Origin: Mesorhizobium sp. AR07
Lineage (GTDB): Bacteria > Pseudomonadota > Alphaproteobacteria > Rhizobiales > Rhizobiaceae
Reading direction: 5' to 3'
NCBI RefSeq assembly: GCF_024746815.1
Contig: NZ_CP080525.1
Location: forward strand, 3,590,501 to 3,654,500
Length of the DNA stretch: 64,000 nucleotides
The first letter of the stretch is position 1; each line of letters begins with the position of its first letter. Positions 33,423 to 41,521 of the stretch are shown here, piece by piece. The notes under the pieces were generated by a model. It saw nothing but the letters and a program-made list of their open reading frames with translations. It made no database searches and was not told where the DNA came from. The position numbers and the translations under genes are program-made.

Positions 33423-33953
33423 TCAGTTGGTACGTGCAGTGAAGGCTTTCATACCCTTCCTGATCGCTTTTAGAGCGTTCGGCGCCCCCTGCCAGCCCTT
33501 GAACTTGATGGTTTTGCCGGTGCCAAGCACCGATGAGAGAAAGAACTGCTCAATTTCCCGCCTGAGGTGCTCGGGCACTTGGTCCGCAGTCTCGTTCTCT
33601 GCATCCTCTTTATGAGGGCAGAAAATAAAACGATCATTGCGCAGGGCCTCGCCGTCCTGGTCCTTCTGCTTGACACGCAAAGCACCCAGCAACTGGCATT
33701 TGATAACCACCCCTGGGGCGGTAGCAGCCTGGTGAATGACGAGGCCATCGAGGGGATCACCATCCTCGCCCAGCGTCGAAGGGATGAAACTCCAGTCGTA
33801 GGGGTAACTCATTCCAACCGGCAGGGGCCGGACATAGCTAAAGACCCGGGACGCTGGATCGTAGGCTAATTTGGCCTCAGCACCACGAGGGGTTTCAACC
33901 ACCACCCTGATCAGGCCACCCGTTGTCGTTGGCAGCTTTAGAAAGTCGCGCAT
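33423..33953 (-). CDS. ppa: Inorganic pyrophosphatase
   Basis: 176 residues from ATG 33953 (MRDFLKLPTTTGGLIRVVVE). Family I pyrophosphatase: ETPRGAEAKLAYDP (substrate-binding Lys region), YPYDWSFIPSTLGEDGDPLD with the metal-binding Asp cluster, and QKDQDGEALRNDRF corresponding to the D-x-x-x-D-K region. It hydrolyses pyrophosphate in the cytosol. A second, divergent pyrophosphatase is usual where the main one is elsewhere. It shares a palindromic EcfG-like promoter region with the rightward gene at 34038, suggesting stress control. Confidence 0.82.
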   Translation of the reverse strand: MRDFLKLPTTTGGLIRVVVETPRGAEAKLAYDPASRVFSYVRPLPVGMSYPYDWSFIPSTLGEDGDPLDGLVIHQAATAPGVVIKCQLLGALRVKQKDQDGEALRNDRFIFCPHKEDAENETADQVPEHLRREIEQFFLSSVLGTGKTIKFKGWQGAPNALKAIRKGMKAFTARTN

Positions 33954-33982
33954 TAAAAGGCCTCGCAAATGTAACCGGCTTT

Positions 33983-34009
33983 GGAACTTCGGGTCGTTGA
34001 TAATGTTCC
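33983..34009. promoter_or_regulatory. Bidirectional EcfG-like promoter
   Basis: GGAAC at 33983-33987 and GTTCC at 34005-34009 make a near-palindrome. Rightward it reads GGAAC-N16-TGTT (toward 34038), leftward GGAAC-N16-AGTT (toward the pyrophosphatase). Both are one base off the -10 consensus, both at proper distance from a start. Confidence 0.5.
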
Positions 34010-34037
34010 GAAGTCCTGCGCTAAGGAGATTTGCGGC

Positions 34038-34247
34038 ATGACAAAAGCTCCTCTACATACACTCAAGGGCGTGGGCTATTTGATGTCAACGGTCAGCGTT
34101 ATCCTGCTCGCCATCGTCAGTTGGAAAAGCGCTTCAGAAAGCCCGCTGCTGATGGGCTGCCTACTCGTCGGAGCCGTAGCATCGATTGCTGGCATGGTGT
34201 GTCGTTGGCTCACGTACGAAATCGAAAAGCGTCGGGAAGAGAAATAG
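34038..34247 (+). CDS. Small two-helix membrane protein
   Basis: 69 residues from ATG 34038 with TAAGGAG upstream: MTKAPLHTLKGVGYLMSTVS, VILLAIVSWKSASESPLL, GCLLVGAVASIAGMVCRWL, then a charged tail. Two membrane helices. Preceded by the EcfG-like element at 33983-34009. Function unknown. Confidence 0.65.
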   Translation: MTKAPLHTLKGVGYLMSTVSVILLAIVSWKSASESPLLMGCLLVGAVASIAGMVCRWLTYEIEKRREEK

Positions 34248-34838
34248 GCGGCACAGGCGTGCTGGCGTCAGCGCCGTCTAGCGACGCCCTGGTCTTCGAA
34301 TGGCTGGTGAAGCCAAGGTTTCTGTCGCCTCGTCCGCTTCCTGGCATGGCATACAGGACAGTACCATACTCAGATCCCGATGCATGCAGCCGTTCTCTTC
34401 ACCTCGGCGATCAACCAGCATCTGGACGTCCAGTCGCGCTTGGCGCCGGCAGGTCATGCAGCAGACCGAAAGCCCCGATCCAATCGGCCGCTTTTGCCGA
34501 GCGTGTCTTCGACAAACGGTTGTTTCATTGTCATCGCCGGCCGCTGCTTCCGCGACCCCTCTTCTCCGGGTGCCAGACGATTTTGCCGTCCAGCTTGATG
34601 TGCTTGTCGATCATTGGGCGCTTTGGCAGGTGTTCCAGGTGAACCTCCAGCAGCGTAATTTTCACCTGTGGCTTGCAGCGGCTGCAGTCGAATTTCAGTG
34701 ACAGGGATCAACTCCCACCACTGTGGACCATCATCACGTCGGCCGATCGGCAGTAGGCGGTCTCGCGCTGGTCGAATGCCGCGGCTCCCTGAAAGGGATG
34801 ACATTTGAACGAGTTTCACCATTTGAGATGAGGCACCT
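34248..34838. other. Intergenic; possible zinc-finger gene remnant on the minus strand
   Basis: Minus-strand reading around 34700-34540 gives LKFDCSRCKPQVKITLLEVH and PMIDKHIKLDGKIVWHPEK, protein-like with a CxxC pair, but an in-frame stop precedes it and no start is found. Treated as a possible decayed small gene. Nothing else is supported. Confidence 0.3.
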
Positions 34839-34863
34839 GCAACTAGGTCCAAGGTCGGGCGTT
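34839..34863 (+). promoter_or_regulatory. EcfG-like promoter (GCAAC variant)
   Basis: GCAAC at 34839-34843, 16-base spacer, CGTT at 34860-34863, 32 bases before ATG 34895. Confidence 0.5.
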
Positions 34864-34894
34864 AAAGCTTAGATGTCAGCCCGGAGGAAACATC

Positions 34895-35224
34895 ATGGCA
34901 AACACACCCACTCCAAATGAACCATTCAACCCGATTCCACCCCTGGACACGAGTTCGGGCGTTGACCGGACAACAAATGTCAGGTCAAGAAGCGGCGGCG
35001 CTGGATGGCTTGCTGTATTGATTATTATTGTTCTCGCTATGGTCGCCTATTACTCCTTCAGCAGAACCCGCGATCATGCAGTCCCGGTCGCCGAGACGCC
35101 GGCAGCGAGCACACCCGCTCCGGCGTCTGTCACCCCAGCAAAGCCCGCCGAGCCAGCACCCGCTCTCGCCCCTGCCCCCAGCCCTGCAAAGACGGCCCCT
35201 GCACCGGCCGCGCCTGCCAACTAG
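34895..35224 (+). CDS. Membrane-anchored Pro/Ala-rich protein
   Basis: 109 residues with GGAGGAAAC before ATG 34895. Cytoplasmic start rich in Pro and Asn (MANTPTPNEPFNPIPPLDTS), one membrane helix (GWLAVLIIIVLAMVAYY), then a low-complexity Ala/Pro/Thr tail of 60 residues that would lie in the periplasm. Composition suggests a wall-spanning spacer; function unknown. EcfG-like promoter upstream, terminator downstream. Confidence 0.7.
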   Translation: MANTPTPNEPFNPIPPLDTSSGVDRTTNVRSRSGGAGWLAVLIIIVLAMVAYYSFSRTRDHAVPVAETPAASTPAPASVTPAKPAEPAPALAPAPSPAKTAPAPAAPAN

Positions 35225-35243
35225 TCGAGTCTGCTGTAATTAG

Positions 35244-35270
35244 ACGGCCCGTTGAAGACGGGCCGTTGTT
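35244..35270 (+). terminator. Rho-independent-type hairpin
   Basis: ACGGCCCGT (35244-35252) pairs with ACGGGCCGT (35258-35266), five-base loop, followed by TGTTGGT. It lies 20 bases after the stop of the gene at 34895. Confidence 0.55.
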
Positions 35271-35663
35271 GGTGGTGATGGGAGCGGAGAGGCCGCACCT
35301 AACCGTGGAAGGCCTGATGCGTATGTCCTGAAATGAGCCCACTGTTACCCAAACCGATGTCGGCCAAGTCGCGTCACGCCAGCGCTCTGCACGGGTTCCG
35401 AAAATCGCTCTCGATCTGTGCATGAGAGGCAGCGGGCTTGGGTTCGCCAACGTGGCGAACGCTCAGAAATGGCCGTGCCAGCGCTGGCCCTCCTGCGGCA
35501 CGTTCGGGTCATTGGGACCAGACTACCGTTTCGCCGTAGTCGTCCGAACGCGCCTCCGCGTCGTGTTGCTCTTCAAGGTCGCAATTCTCTTGTTCGCAGT
35601 CAGCGGTGCTGCGACTTCACCACGGCCAGCCACGGCGCCGCGCCGAAGGCGAGCGACATCTTT
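35271..35663. other. Intergenic, nothing recognised
   Basis: Several overlapping frames with no ribosome sites or domains; no promoter match. Confidence 0.3.
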
Positions 35664-35868
35664 AGGAGTGCGTGATGCCGAAGAAGCCAAAAGACACGAT
35701 GTTGCCCGGTGACTTCCTCGTCGATCTCTTCCCATTTGATGCCGACCGATTTTGCGTCGGCGAAACGCTTGTGCGTGACTTCGTCGATCGAGACGACATC
35801 GGCCGCCGCCGTCTCAGGGACGTCGTTGCCCAGCCATTGGTAGAGGAAGTCGAGCCGCGCGTGCTCAC
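35664..35868 (-). pseudogene. DUF768 protein, frameshifted
   Basis: Starts GTG 35868 as MSTRGS; one base later in frame it reads LDFLYQWLGNDVPETAAADV, SIDEVTHKRFADAKSVG, KWEEIDEEVTG, the DUF768 pattern found in Mesorhizobium. A base missing in the GGCTTCGAC region breaks the start, and the end (normally AIVHHDxGL) is also out of frame. Confidence 0.65.
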
Positions 35869-35907
35869 ACCCCACCCCGCTTTCAGTTCCAACCAAGTCA
35901 ACCTCAA

Positions 35908-36102
35908 TTACTTTACGCGTCTTTTTCTTAGCCCGAGGCTACCCACAGCGCAGAGCGGCGTCGTTGAGGGTTCGAATAAAAGGCGCTGCTCACGTAACCT
36001 TGTTGATTTCGCTTCGCGCTCGGTACGCTCTGCCTCGACGATCGCGCGGTACTCGCGATCGGCTCGCTCCAGCCTTTCCTTGTCAAATCGGCGCTGGGTC
36101 AA
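35908..36102 (-). CDS. Small charged coiled-coil protein
   Basis: 64 residues from TTG 36102: LTQRRFDKERLERADREYRA, EAERTEREAKSTRLREQR. Nearly all charged, a single long helix. Short Arg/Glu-rich proteins of this sort are frequent in rhizobia. It follows the gene at 36109 by six bases and is probably co-transcribed. Start codon uncertain. Confidence 0.5.
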   Translation of the reverse strand: MTQRRFDKERLERADREYRAIVEAERTEREAKSTRLREQRLLFEPSTTPLCAVGSLGLRKRRVK

Positions 36103-36108
36103 GAAAGC

Positions 36109-36267
36109 TCACCATAGGAAGAATACGAACGCAGTCGCTCCCAGCACAACGAGCGTATAGACGAACAGGAGCAAGTGGATGGGGAAAAAGTCATCGTCGT
36201 AGACGCTGCGGATTTGAAAGATCAGTCTGCGTTTGAGCACGTCAAGCACAAGAGGGGTGCCATTCAC
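36109..36267 (-). CDS. Small membrane protein
   Basis: 52 residues from GTG 36267 with AGAGGACAGG upstream: MNGTPLVLDVLKRRLIFQIR, SVYDDDFFPIHLLLFVYTLV, VLGATAFVFFLW. Soluble start and one membrane helix ending at the C terminus. A GGAAC-N18-TT element near 36322-36347 may be a weak EcfG promoter. Unknown function. Confidence 0.5.
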   Translation of the reverse strand: MNGTPLVLDVLKRRLIFQIRSVYDDDFFPIHLLLFVYTLVVLGATAFVFFLW

Positions 36268-36534
36268 AAGCCTGTCCTCTCGCGACCTCCCGAGACCAGG
36301 AAATCTAGCAGTGCGGCGCGTGCCCATCAGAATCAATCGCGCTGATGGCTACAGGTTCCACCCTGCTATTAGGTTTTTTCGCCAAAGCTTGAGAGAGCAA
36401 GGGTGAGCCGCCTACGGGCAAGCAACAGCCTGCCCGGTGTTAGCCCGAGTCGGGCTATCTGAAAACCGAGGGGTCAGCCTTCGTGTTTCACAAGAGGGAG
36501 CACTTGGCCGAGATAGATCATCTTCGATAGGCGC

Positions 36535-36992
36535 TGACGGTTCGGACGGCAAAGCCTTTACGCCGCATTCAGCGACAAGTGGCAGCTTTATTGCGCGGCG
36601 GTGCGTCGCTACGGGTTGGGCGAGTGTGCGGCGCATTTCGGTGCGCTGCGAAGCGGCGCGCGGGGGATCGATGAGATCGATGCGATGCTGCATCGCGTCG
36701 TCGAGACCGCTGATCAGCCGTGCCTTGGCGTCAGTTCGACCTATGAATTCGGCGCGTCCCACCCGACCTTGAGGAGATCCACACGCTCCTAGGCAAAAGC
36801 CTGCGCGGAGCCATCGTAGCCCGCGTTCACGATGCGCAACGCGAAGGCGATATCGCCCCGAGCCTGGACGCGGAAGCAATCGCCGAATTTCTGATCACCA
36901 ACATCGCCGGCATCCGGGTCGCGGGACGCGGCGGCGCCGACCGCCCGACGCTGGCCAGCCTGGCCGAGATGGCGCTGAGGGCGCTGCGGTAG
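36535..36992 (+). pseudogene. TetR-family regulator, truncated and frameshifted
   Basis: Reads FGRQSLYAAFSDKWQLYCAA, the second half of a TetR helix-turn-helix, then RRYGLGECAAHFGALRS, DEIDAMLHRVVETADQPC and SSTYEFGASHP. One base is lost near 36764, after which the frame continues EIHTLLGKSLRGAIVAR, EAIAEFLITNIAGIRVAG and stops at 36990. The first about 35 residues are missing. The stretch 36340-36534 before it holds no recognisable start. Confidence 0.75.
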
Positions 36993-37133
36993 CCGCCCTT
37001 TTATTTTACTAATTATGGAACGATCATTCAAGAAAGGAGCACCCTCAATTAGAGCGTGTGGCAGGAAAACGGTCCCCTTACGCCCAATGGCGAAGAAGAA
37101 CGCTTCTCCGTTCACCATGCGCGAACAAGGCGT

Positions 37134-37589
37134 TCAATCGCCCGATGCCACTCGCTCGTTGCATCCGAGGGCAACCAGAGCCGATTCAGTCATAGGGGTG
37201 GGCAGGTTCCGTCGAGAGTGCCAGCTTTCAGCTCTCGATGAAGATGATTGGCGCTCGGCATGGATTTGCGAAAGGAGATCTGCCGCGTAGACGACGGAAA
37301 CCGTATGTTCGCCGTACTCGCAGCCGATTCTCCCCAGATGCTCTACGACGGACAGGATCTTGTGAGGCCAGACCAGTATTCCGTGGCTCTCGTGGAGAAC
37401 ACGTACAATCGCAACTTCCAGAGATTCCATCATATGGACAACTCCTCCCGGGAGACCCCATTTGATCAATTCAGAGTCTTGGCTGCGCTTCGTCAGTAGT
37501 ACTCTGCCGTTTGCATCACTTATCACAGCTTCGCAAAGCAAGACCGGCGTCGCCTTGGCGGTAATGATCGAATCGCGAAAGATATTCAT
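37134..37589 (-). CDS. Nudix-like hydrolase with degenerate Nudix box
   Basis: 151 residues from ATG 37589. RVLLTKRSQDSELIKWGLPG leads to the Nudix box region GVVHMMESLEVAIVRVLHES with HGIL: the leading G-x5-E and the Arg fit, but the following catalytic REUxEE Glu residues are only partly kept (RVLHES). The C-terminal 40 residues are Ser/Arg-rich and may be out of frame. Likely an inactive or decaying Nudix protein. AT-rich upstream region. Confidence 0.55.
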   Translation of the reverse strand: MNIFRDSIITAKATPVLLCEAVISDANGRVLLTKRSQDSELIKWGLPGGVVHMMESLEVAIVRVLHESHGILVWPHKILSVVEHLGRIGCEYGEHTVSVVYAADLLSQIHAERQSSSSRAESWHSRRNLPTPMTESALVALGCNERVASGD

Positions 37590-37797
37590 CTGGATACTCC
37601 GCAAGTATTCCGTGAATCATATGATAAATTCTATAGGTGGCGCTAAGCGCATAAATTGTTCATACAATACTATGGCAATCTAATCGGCCGACGACGCGGG
37701 CATTCCGGGATGCCTTGTCGCGCCGCCGGCCTAACGCCGATACTGGGAAGCACGGTATTTTGGGAACACAGAGCTTCAGCACGGCGTATGCTTCAAA

Positions 37798-38088
37798 CCA
37801 GTAAGTAGACCACGACGCTCCTGATCGACTTGCCCTCGTGCGTCAGTCAAAGCCCTTGTTGTCCCTCGAGCTTCTGCGTGTGGGTGATCATCGGATCGAT
37901 CAGAATCTTGCCGTCCATGTACCAGCCAAAGATCTTCGGCACGTCGGTGCGGCCACGCGCGCCGCCAAAGGCGGTGCCCATCCAGGTGCGACCAGCTGGA
38001 ACGGCCGCGTCGAGATTTCCTGACCGGCGCCGGCAACGCCGATGACAACCGACTTGCCCGAGTGCGTTGCCTGTGAATACGCCGCCGC
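37798..38088 (-). pseudogene. Class III alcohol dehydrogenase, C-terminal fragment
   Basis: Minus strand reads SVVIGVAGAGQEISTRPFQ, then out of frame RTWMGTAFGGARGRTDVPKI, GWYMDGKILIDPMITHTQKL and, again shifted, HEGKSIRSVVVY. This is the end of S-(hydroxymethyl)glutathione dehydrogenase-type enzymes. At least two frameshifts and no N-terminal part. Confidence 0.75.
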
Positions 38089-38162
38089 CGTGGCGCGCGT
38101 TCGGGATAGGTTATTCGCGGAAGCCGGGAACGTGGATGGATCGAACGGCGGTTCATCCGAAC

Positions 38163-38528
38163 TCAGGGCCTCAGCCAGAAGGCGATCGCAATCGCCAGGA
38201 CGAGAACGGCACCGATGCCAAGCACCGCCAGGATGATTTCGGGATCACGACGCAGCGGAATTCCGCGCGACTCGGCCCTCGCAAGGAACTGTTTCAGGTC
38301 CGCGTCGCGATCGAACTCGACGCGATGCGAGCCGCCGTCGACATTGATATCGACAATGGACCGGCCCCGCTGCCAGCCGATTACGCAGGCCTCTGCTCGT
38401 ATAAGAAACCCGTCGATGCGGGAAGCGGTTGCCGGCTCGTAGCGGAGTGACGGCGCGGCGAGGAGCAAATGCTGGCAGTCAAGGTCCATCTCGTTCACCA
38501 CTCCCATCAGATACCGCGCGCGATGCAT
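38163..38528 (-). CDS. Small membrane-anchored protein in the ubiD/ubiX operon
   Basis: 121 residues from ATG 38528, only nine bases after ubiX ends. Soluble region MHRARYLMGVVNEMDLDCQH, SRIDGFLIRAEACVIGW, VEFDRDADLKQFLARAES, then one C-terminal membrane helix (IILAVLGIGAVLVLAIAIAF). It is not the small VdcD/BsdD subunit found in other decarboxylase operons. Position implies a role with the decarboxylase, perhaps anchoring; unknown family. Confidence 0.65.
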   Translation of the reverse strand: MHRARYLMGVVNEMDLDCQHLLLAAPSLRYEPATASRIDGFLIRAEACVIGWQRGRSIVDINVDGGSHRVEFDRDADLKQFLARAESRGIPLRRDPEIILAVLGIGAVLVLAIAIAFWLRP

Positions 38529-38537
38529 GCGATCATG

Positions 38538-39125
38538 CTATTCCACCGCTCCCTGTGTCCCCTGCCAGCGACGGACGATGCCGGGGTCGAGGTCGAACAG
38601 GTCGAGCACGCGGCCGACGGTGTGATCCACCATGTCGGCGAGGCTTTTCGGCTTGGCATAGAAGGCGGGGACAGGCGGATAGATGATACCGCCGATTTCC
38701 GTGACCTGCGCCATGTTGCGGATATGGCCGAGATGCAGCGGCGTCTCGCGCAGCATCAGCACGAGGCGGCGGCGCTCCTTGAGCACAACGTCTGCGGCGC
38801 GGGAGAGGAGGTTATCTGTCGTGCCGGTCGCGATTTCCGCCAAGGTCTTCACCGAGCAGGGGGCGACGATCATGCCGAGCGTCTTGTAAGAGCCGGACGA
38901 ACAGACGGCGCCGATATCCTTGTTGGAATGGACGGTCGTTGCGAGCGCCTCGAGGTCCTGCTTGGTAAAATCCGACTCGGCCGAGAGGGTGATACAGGCG
39001 GCTCGCGACATGATCAGGTGCGTCTCTATATCAAGGTCGCGCAGCACTTCGAGGATACGCTTTCCGTAGATCACACCGGAAGCGCCCGAAATGCCGACGA
39101 TCATGCGTCTTGGCCGCGTCGTCAT
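38538..39125 (-). CDS. ubiX: UbiX-type flavin prenyltransferase
   Basis: 195 residues; start ATG 39125 directly abuts the UbiD stop. GISGASGVIYGKRILEVL is the FMN-binding start, THLIMSRAACITL and MIVAPCSVKTLAEIATG are conserved, and RRRLVLMLRETPLHLGH is the prenyl-phosphate site. It makes prenylated FMN for the adjacent UbiD decarboxylase. Confidence 0.92.
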   Translation of the reverse strand: MTTRPRRMIVGISGASGVIYGKRILEVLRDLDIETHLIMSRAACITLSAESDFTKQDLEALATTVHSNKDIGAVCSSGSYKTLGMIVAPCSVKTLAEIATGTTDNLLSRAADVVLKERRRLVLMLRETPLHLGHIRNMAQVTEIGGIIYPPVPAFYAKPKSLADMVDHTVGRVLDLFDLDPGIVRRWQGTQGAVE

Positions 39126-40499
39126 CTAGCCCACGCTTTCAAGAAGCGCCGCCGCCCGCGCGGCGGCCTCGTCGCTGATCCGGGCGCGCACGCCGTGGAA
39201 GTTCGGGCCGCGCGTCGCGTCGAGACCCATGCGCGAGGTCGTGCCGATGCCGCTCGCCGACGGGTCGAGCGCATTGCCCGGCAGACCCTCGATGATGACG
39301 ACGTCCTTGTGCGGTTGGAAATGGGTGGCGAGCGCCCAGAGCACTTCGCTGTCGCGGGTGATATCCACGTCCGCGTCCACGACGACGACGGTCTTGAGAT
39401 ACTGGTCCCAGCCGAGAAGCCCCAGCATGACCTGCCGAGCCTCGCCCTCGCGCATCTGGTTCATGCCAACATAGGCGTGGAAATGGGTGCCCGAGGACGG
39501 GTAGTGCACGGCGGTGATCGAGGGGAAGCGGGCCTTCAGCTTCTCCACCACCTCCGCCTCGCGCGGCACGCGACCGAGGTTGAGATGTTCGGCCGAATTG
39601 CCGCCAGCGACGCTGACCAGAATGGCATCGCGCCGGCGCATCACGGTTTCGACGGTGAAGAGGTTGTTGGTAGAGCGGTCGGAGGAATAGCCGGTGAACT
39701 CGCCGAATGGTCCCTCCTCCACATGGGCCTCGGGGTCCAGCACGCCCTCCAGGACGAGCTCGGCATGGGCTGGAACGCGAATGCCGTATTTCGGCGTGCG
39801 CACGACCTGCAAGGGCTCGCCCATCAGGCCGCCGGCAACATCCCGCTCGTCCTCGCCGAAGGCAAGGCGCGCGGAGGCGGCGAGCATGAAGAGCGGGTGG
39901 CCGCCGACAACCATGGCGACCGGCATCGGCTTGCCCTTCTCCTTCGCCATGTTCATCAGGCGCCAGAGATGGCCGCGGGAATGCAGCGAGGTCGCGAGCG
40001 AATTCTTCGAATGGATCATCGCGCGGTGATAGCTGAGATTGCCGGCCCCGGTTTGCGGATGCTCGCCGATGATGATGCCGCTGGTGATGTATTTCGCGCG
40101 GTCGGTGTCGAAATGTTTCAGCATGGGCAGCGCGTGGAGATCGACGGCTTCACCGGAAATGACCTCCTCGGTGATCGGGCCGCTTTCCAGAAGCTCGGGC
40201 GTGAACGGCCGGTTGGCGCGGGCCTGGTAGGCCTCGTGCAGGTTTTCGGCGGTTGAGCCGAGCAGGCGCCCGATGCGATCGCGCGAGGCAAAGATGTTGC
40301 ACAGGACTTCGCTGCCGATGCCCCTGACATCGGTGAGGTACAGCATCGGATGCTGGCCCTTCTCGGCGAGATTCCAGATCAGCGCCGTCGCGTCCTGATC
40401 GTCCGAGACCGGACGATCGATGGTGATGACGTCCTCGGGATGTTTTTCCCGGTAGTCGGCCAGGAAGCGGCGAACGTCTTGCTTGTGGTACAGGGTCAT
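39126..40499 (-). CDS. UbiD-family prenyl-FMN decarboxylase
   Basis: 457 residues. N-terminal RRFLADYREKHPEDVITID, then the UbiD fold with LSYHRAMIHSKNS (cofactor binding), HLWRLMNMAKEKGKPM, VVGGHPLFMLAAS, EEGPFGEFTGYSS (active-site Glu), and AVHYPSSGTHFHAYVG. Reversible decarboxylase acting on unsaturated or aromatic carboxylates using prenylated FMN from UbiX. In this operon it most likely decarboxylates an intermediate of heteroaromatic breakdown; the substrate cannot be read from sequence. Confidence 0.9.
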   Translation of the reverse strand: MTLYHKQDVRRFLADYREKHPEDVITIDRPVSDDQDATALIWNLAEKGQHPMLYLTDVRGIGSEVLCNIFASRDRIGRLLGSTAENLHEAYQARANRPFTPELLESGPITEEVISGEAVDLHALPMLKHFDTDRAKYITSGIIIGEHPQTGAGNLSYHRAMIHSKNSLATSLHSRGHLWRLMNMAKEKGKPMPVAMVVGGHPLFMLAASARLAFGEDERDVAGGLMGEPLQVVRTPKYGIRVPAHAELVLEGVLDPEAHVEEGPFGEFTGYSSDRSTNNLFTVETVMRRRDAILVSVAGGNSAEHLNLGRVPREAEVVEKLKARFPSITAVHYPSSGTHFHAYVGMNQMREGEARQVMLGLLGWDQYLKTVVVVDADVDITRDSEVLWALATHFQPHKDVVIIEGLPGNALDPSASGIGTTSRMGLDATRGPNFHGVRARISDEAAARAAALLESVG

Positions 40500-40558
40500 G
40501 TCACGGCCTTGATGCTGCGGGAGACGGCAGCGCCCCGAAGAGCGCCGCCGTCGTCAAA

Positions 40559-41503
40559 TCAAGCGAACTCCAGATGCCTGCCGGTGGCGCGATCGACGCC
40601 GGCGTAAGAATCCTTCAGGCGCGCCTCAGCGTCCTTCAGGTCGCGCGGCGGCGGCGACGGGTCGACGCCGACGAGCTTGGCGATGTTGTTGCCGAGATAG
40701 CCTTCCAGATCGTCCTCGGAGAGGTTGATGCCGTGCGGCGGATCCTTGCAGAGCACTTCCAGCTCGCGCAGCCACATGCCCGGATCGTTCGGCGGGCTGT
40801 CCGTGCCGAAGACAATCTTGTTCTTCGGCAGTTGCTGGGCGAACTCGACGATGCGCGACTGGAAGCACCAGCCGGATTCGCAATAGACATTGGGCGTGTC
40901 CATCGCCATCCAGAAGGATTCGAACGAGTAGTTGCCGCCCGTCTGGATGCCGAAATGGCCGATGATGAAGTTGACCATCGGGAATTCGCGGATGATTGGG
41001 TAGAACATCGTCGGGATCGTGTACGGGCCGTCGCCGGTGTGGATCAGCACGACCACGCCGAGTTCTGCGCACTTCTTCATCGCCGGACGCAGCCAGTCGA
41101 GCGCGCGGTCGGGACGATAGCCGTGCATGTTGGCGTGCAGCTTCAGCATCTTGAAGCCGTATTCCTTGACGTGGAATTCCAGTTCCGCCGCGCCGTTTTC
41201 AGGCCCCCAGCGCGGATTGTAGTTGAAGTTGCCGATAAAGCGGTCCGGGTATGTCTGGCAAAGCTCGGCACAATAGGCCATGTAGTCGCGAATGCCGTCG
41301 CGGCCCTTGCGGTTGCCGTCACGGTAGCCGGTATTGCCCGGTGGCGGCTGGATGAAGCCCATGTCGATCCGGCGCGGCTTGCCGTTGATCATATAGGGGC
41401 CGTCCATCAGCTTGAGCATGCGCTCACCTGTGAAAGGCGAGCCCGTATGACGCCATGCCTCGTCGACGAGGTTGGTCGGGTGAAGATGGGTATCGATGAT
41501 CAT
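40559..41503 (-). CDS. Amidohydrolase-2 (ACMSD-type) enzyme, metal site intact
   Basis: 314 residues. MIIDTHLHPTNLVDEAW has the HxH metal motif (His6, His8); VVVLIHTGDGPYTIP and FIIGHFGIQTGG supply further His, and IVFGTDSPPND the Asp. The TIM-barrel family includes decarboxylases and hydratases of aromatic acids. The gene between (41522) is a paralogue lacking HxH; the two start 942 bases apart and share most of their length, so a heteromer is plausible. Second gene of the five-gene leftward operon. Confidence 0.88.
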   Translation of the reverse strand: MIIDTHLHPTNLVDEAWRHTGSPFTGERMLKLMDGPYMINGKPRRIDMGFIQPPPGNTGYRDGNRKGRDGIRDYMAYCAELCQTYPDRFIGNFNYNPRWGPENGAAELEFHVKEYGFKMLKLHANMHGYRPDRALDWLRPAMKKCAELGVVVLIHTGDGPYTIPTMFYPIIREFPMVNFIIGHFGIQTGGNYSFESFWMAMDTPNVYCESGWCFQSRIVEFAQQLPKNKIVFGTDSPPNDPGMWLRELEVLCKDPPHGINLSEDDLEGYLGNNIAKLVGVDPSPPPRDLKDAEARLKDSYAGVDRATGRHLEFA

Positions 41504-41521
41504 AGTTCACTCCGTTCAATT

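Noticed and set aside
35672..36160. 162-codon plus-strand frame
   Set aside because: Antisense to the DUF768 remnant and the small charged protein, which have family patterns.
38469..40256. 595-codon open frame on the plus strand
   Set aside because: Antisense shadow of UbiX and UbiD.
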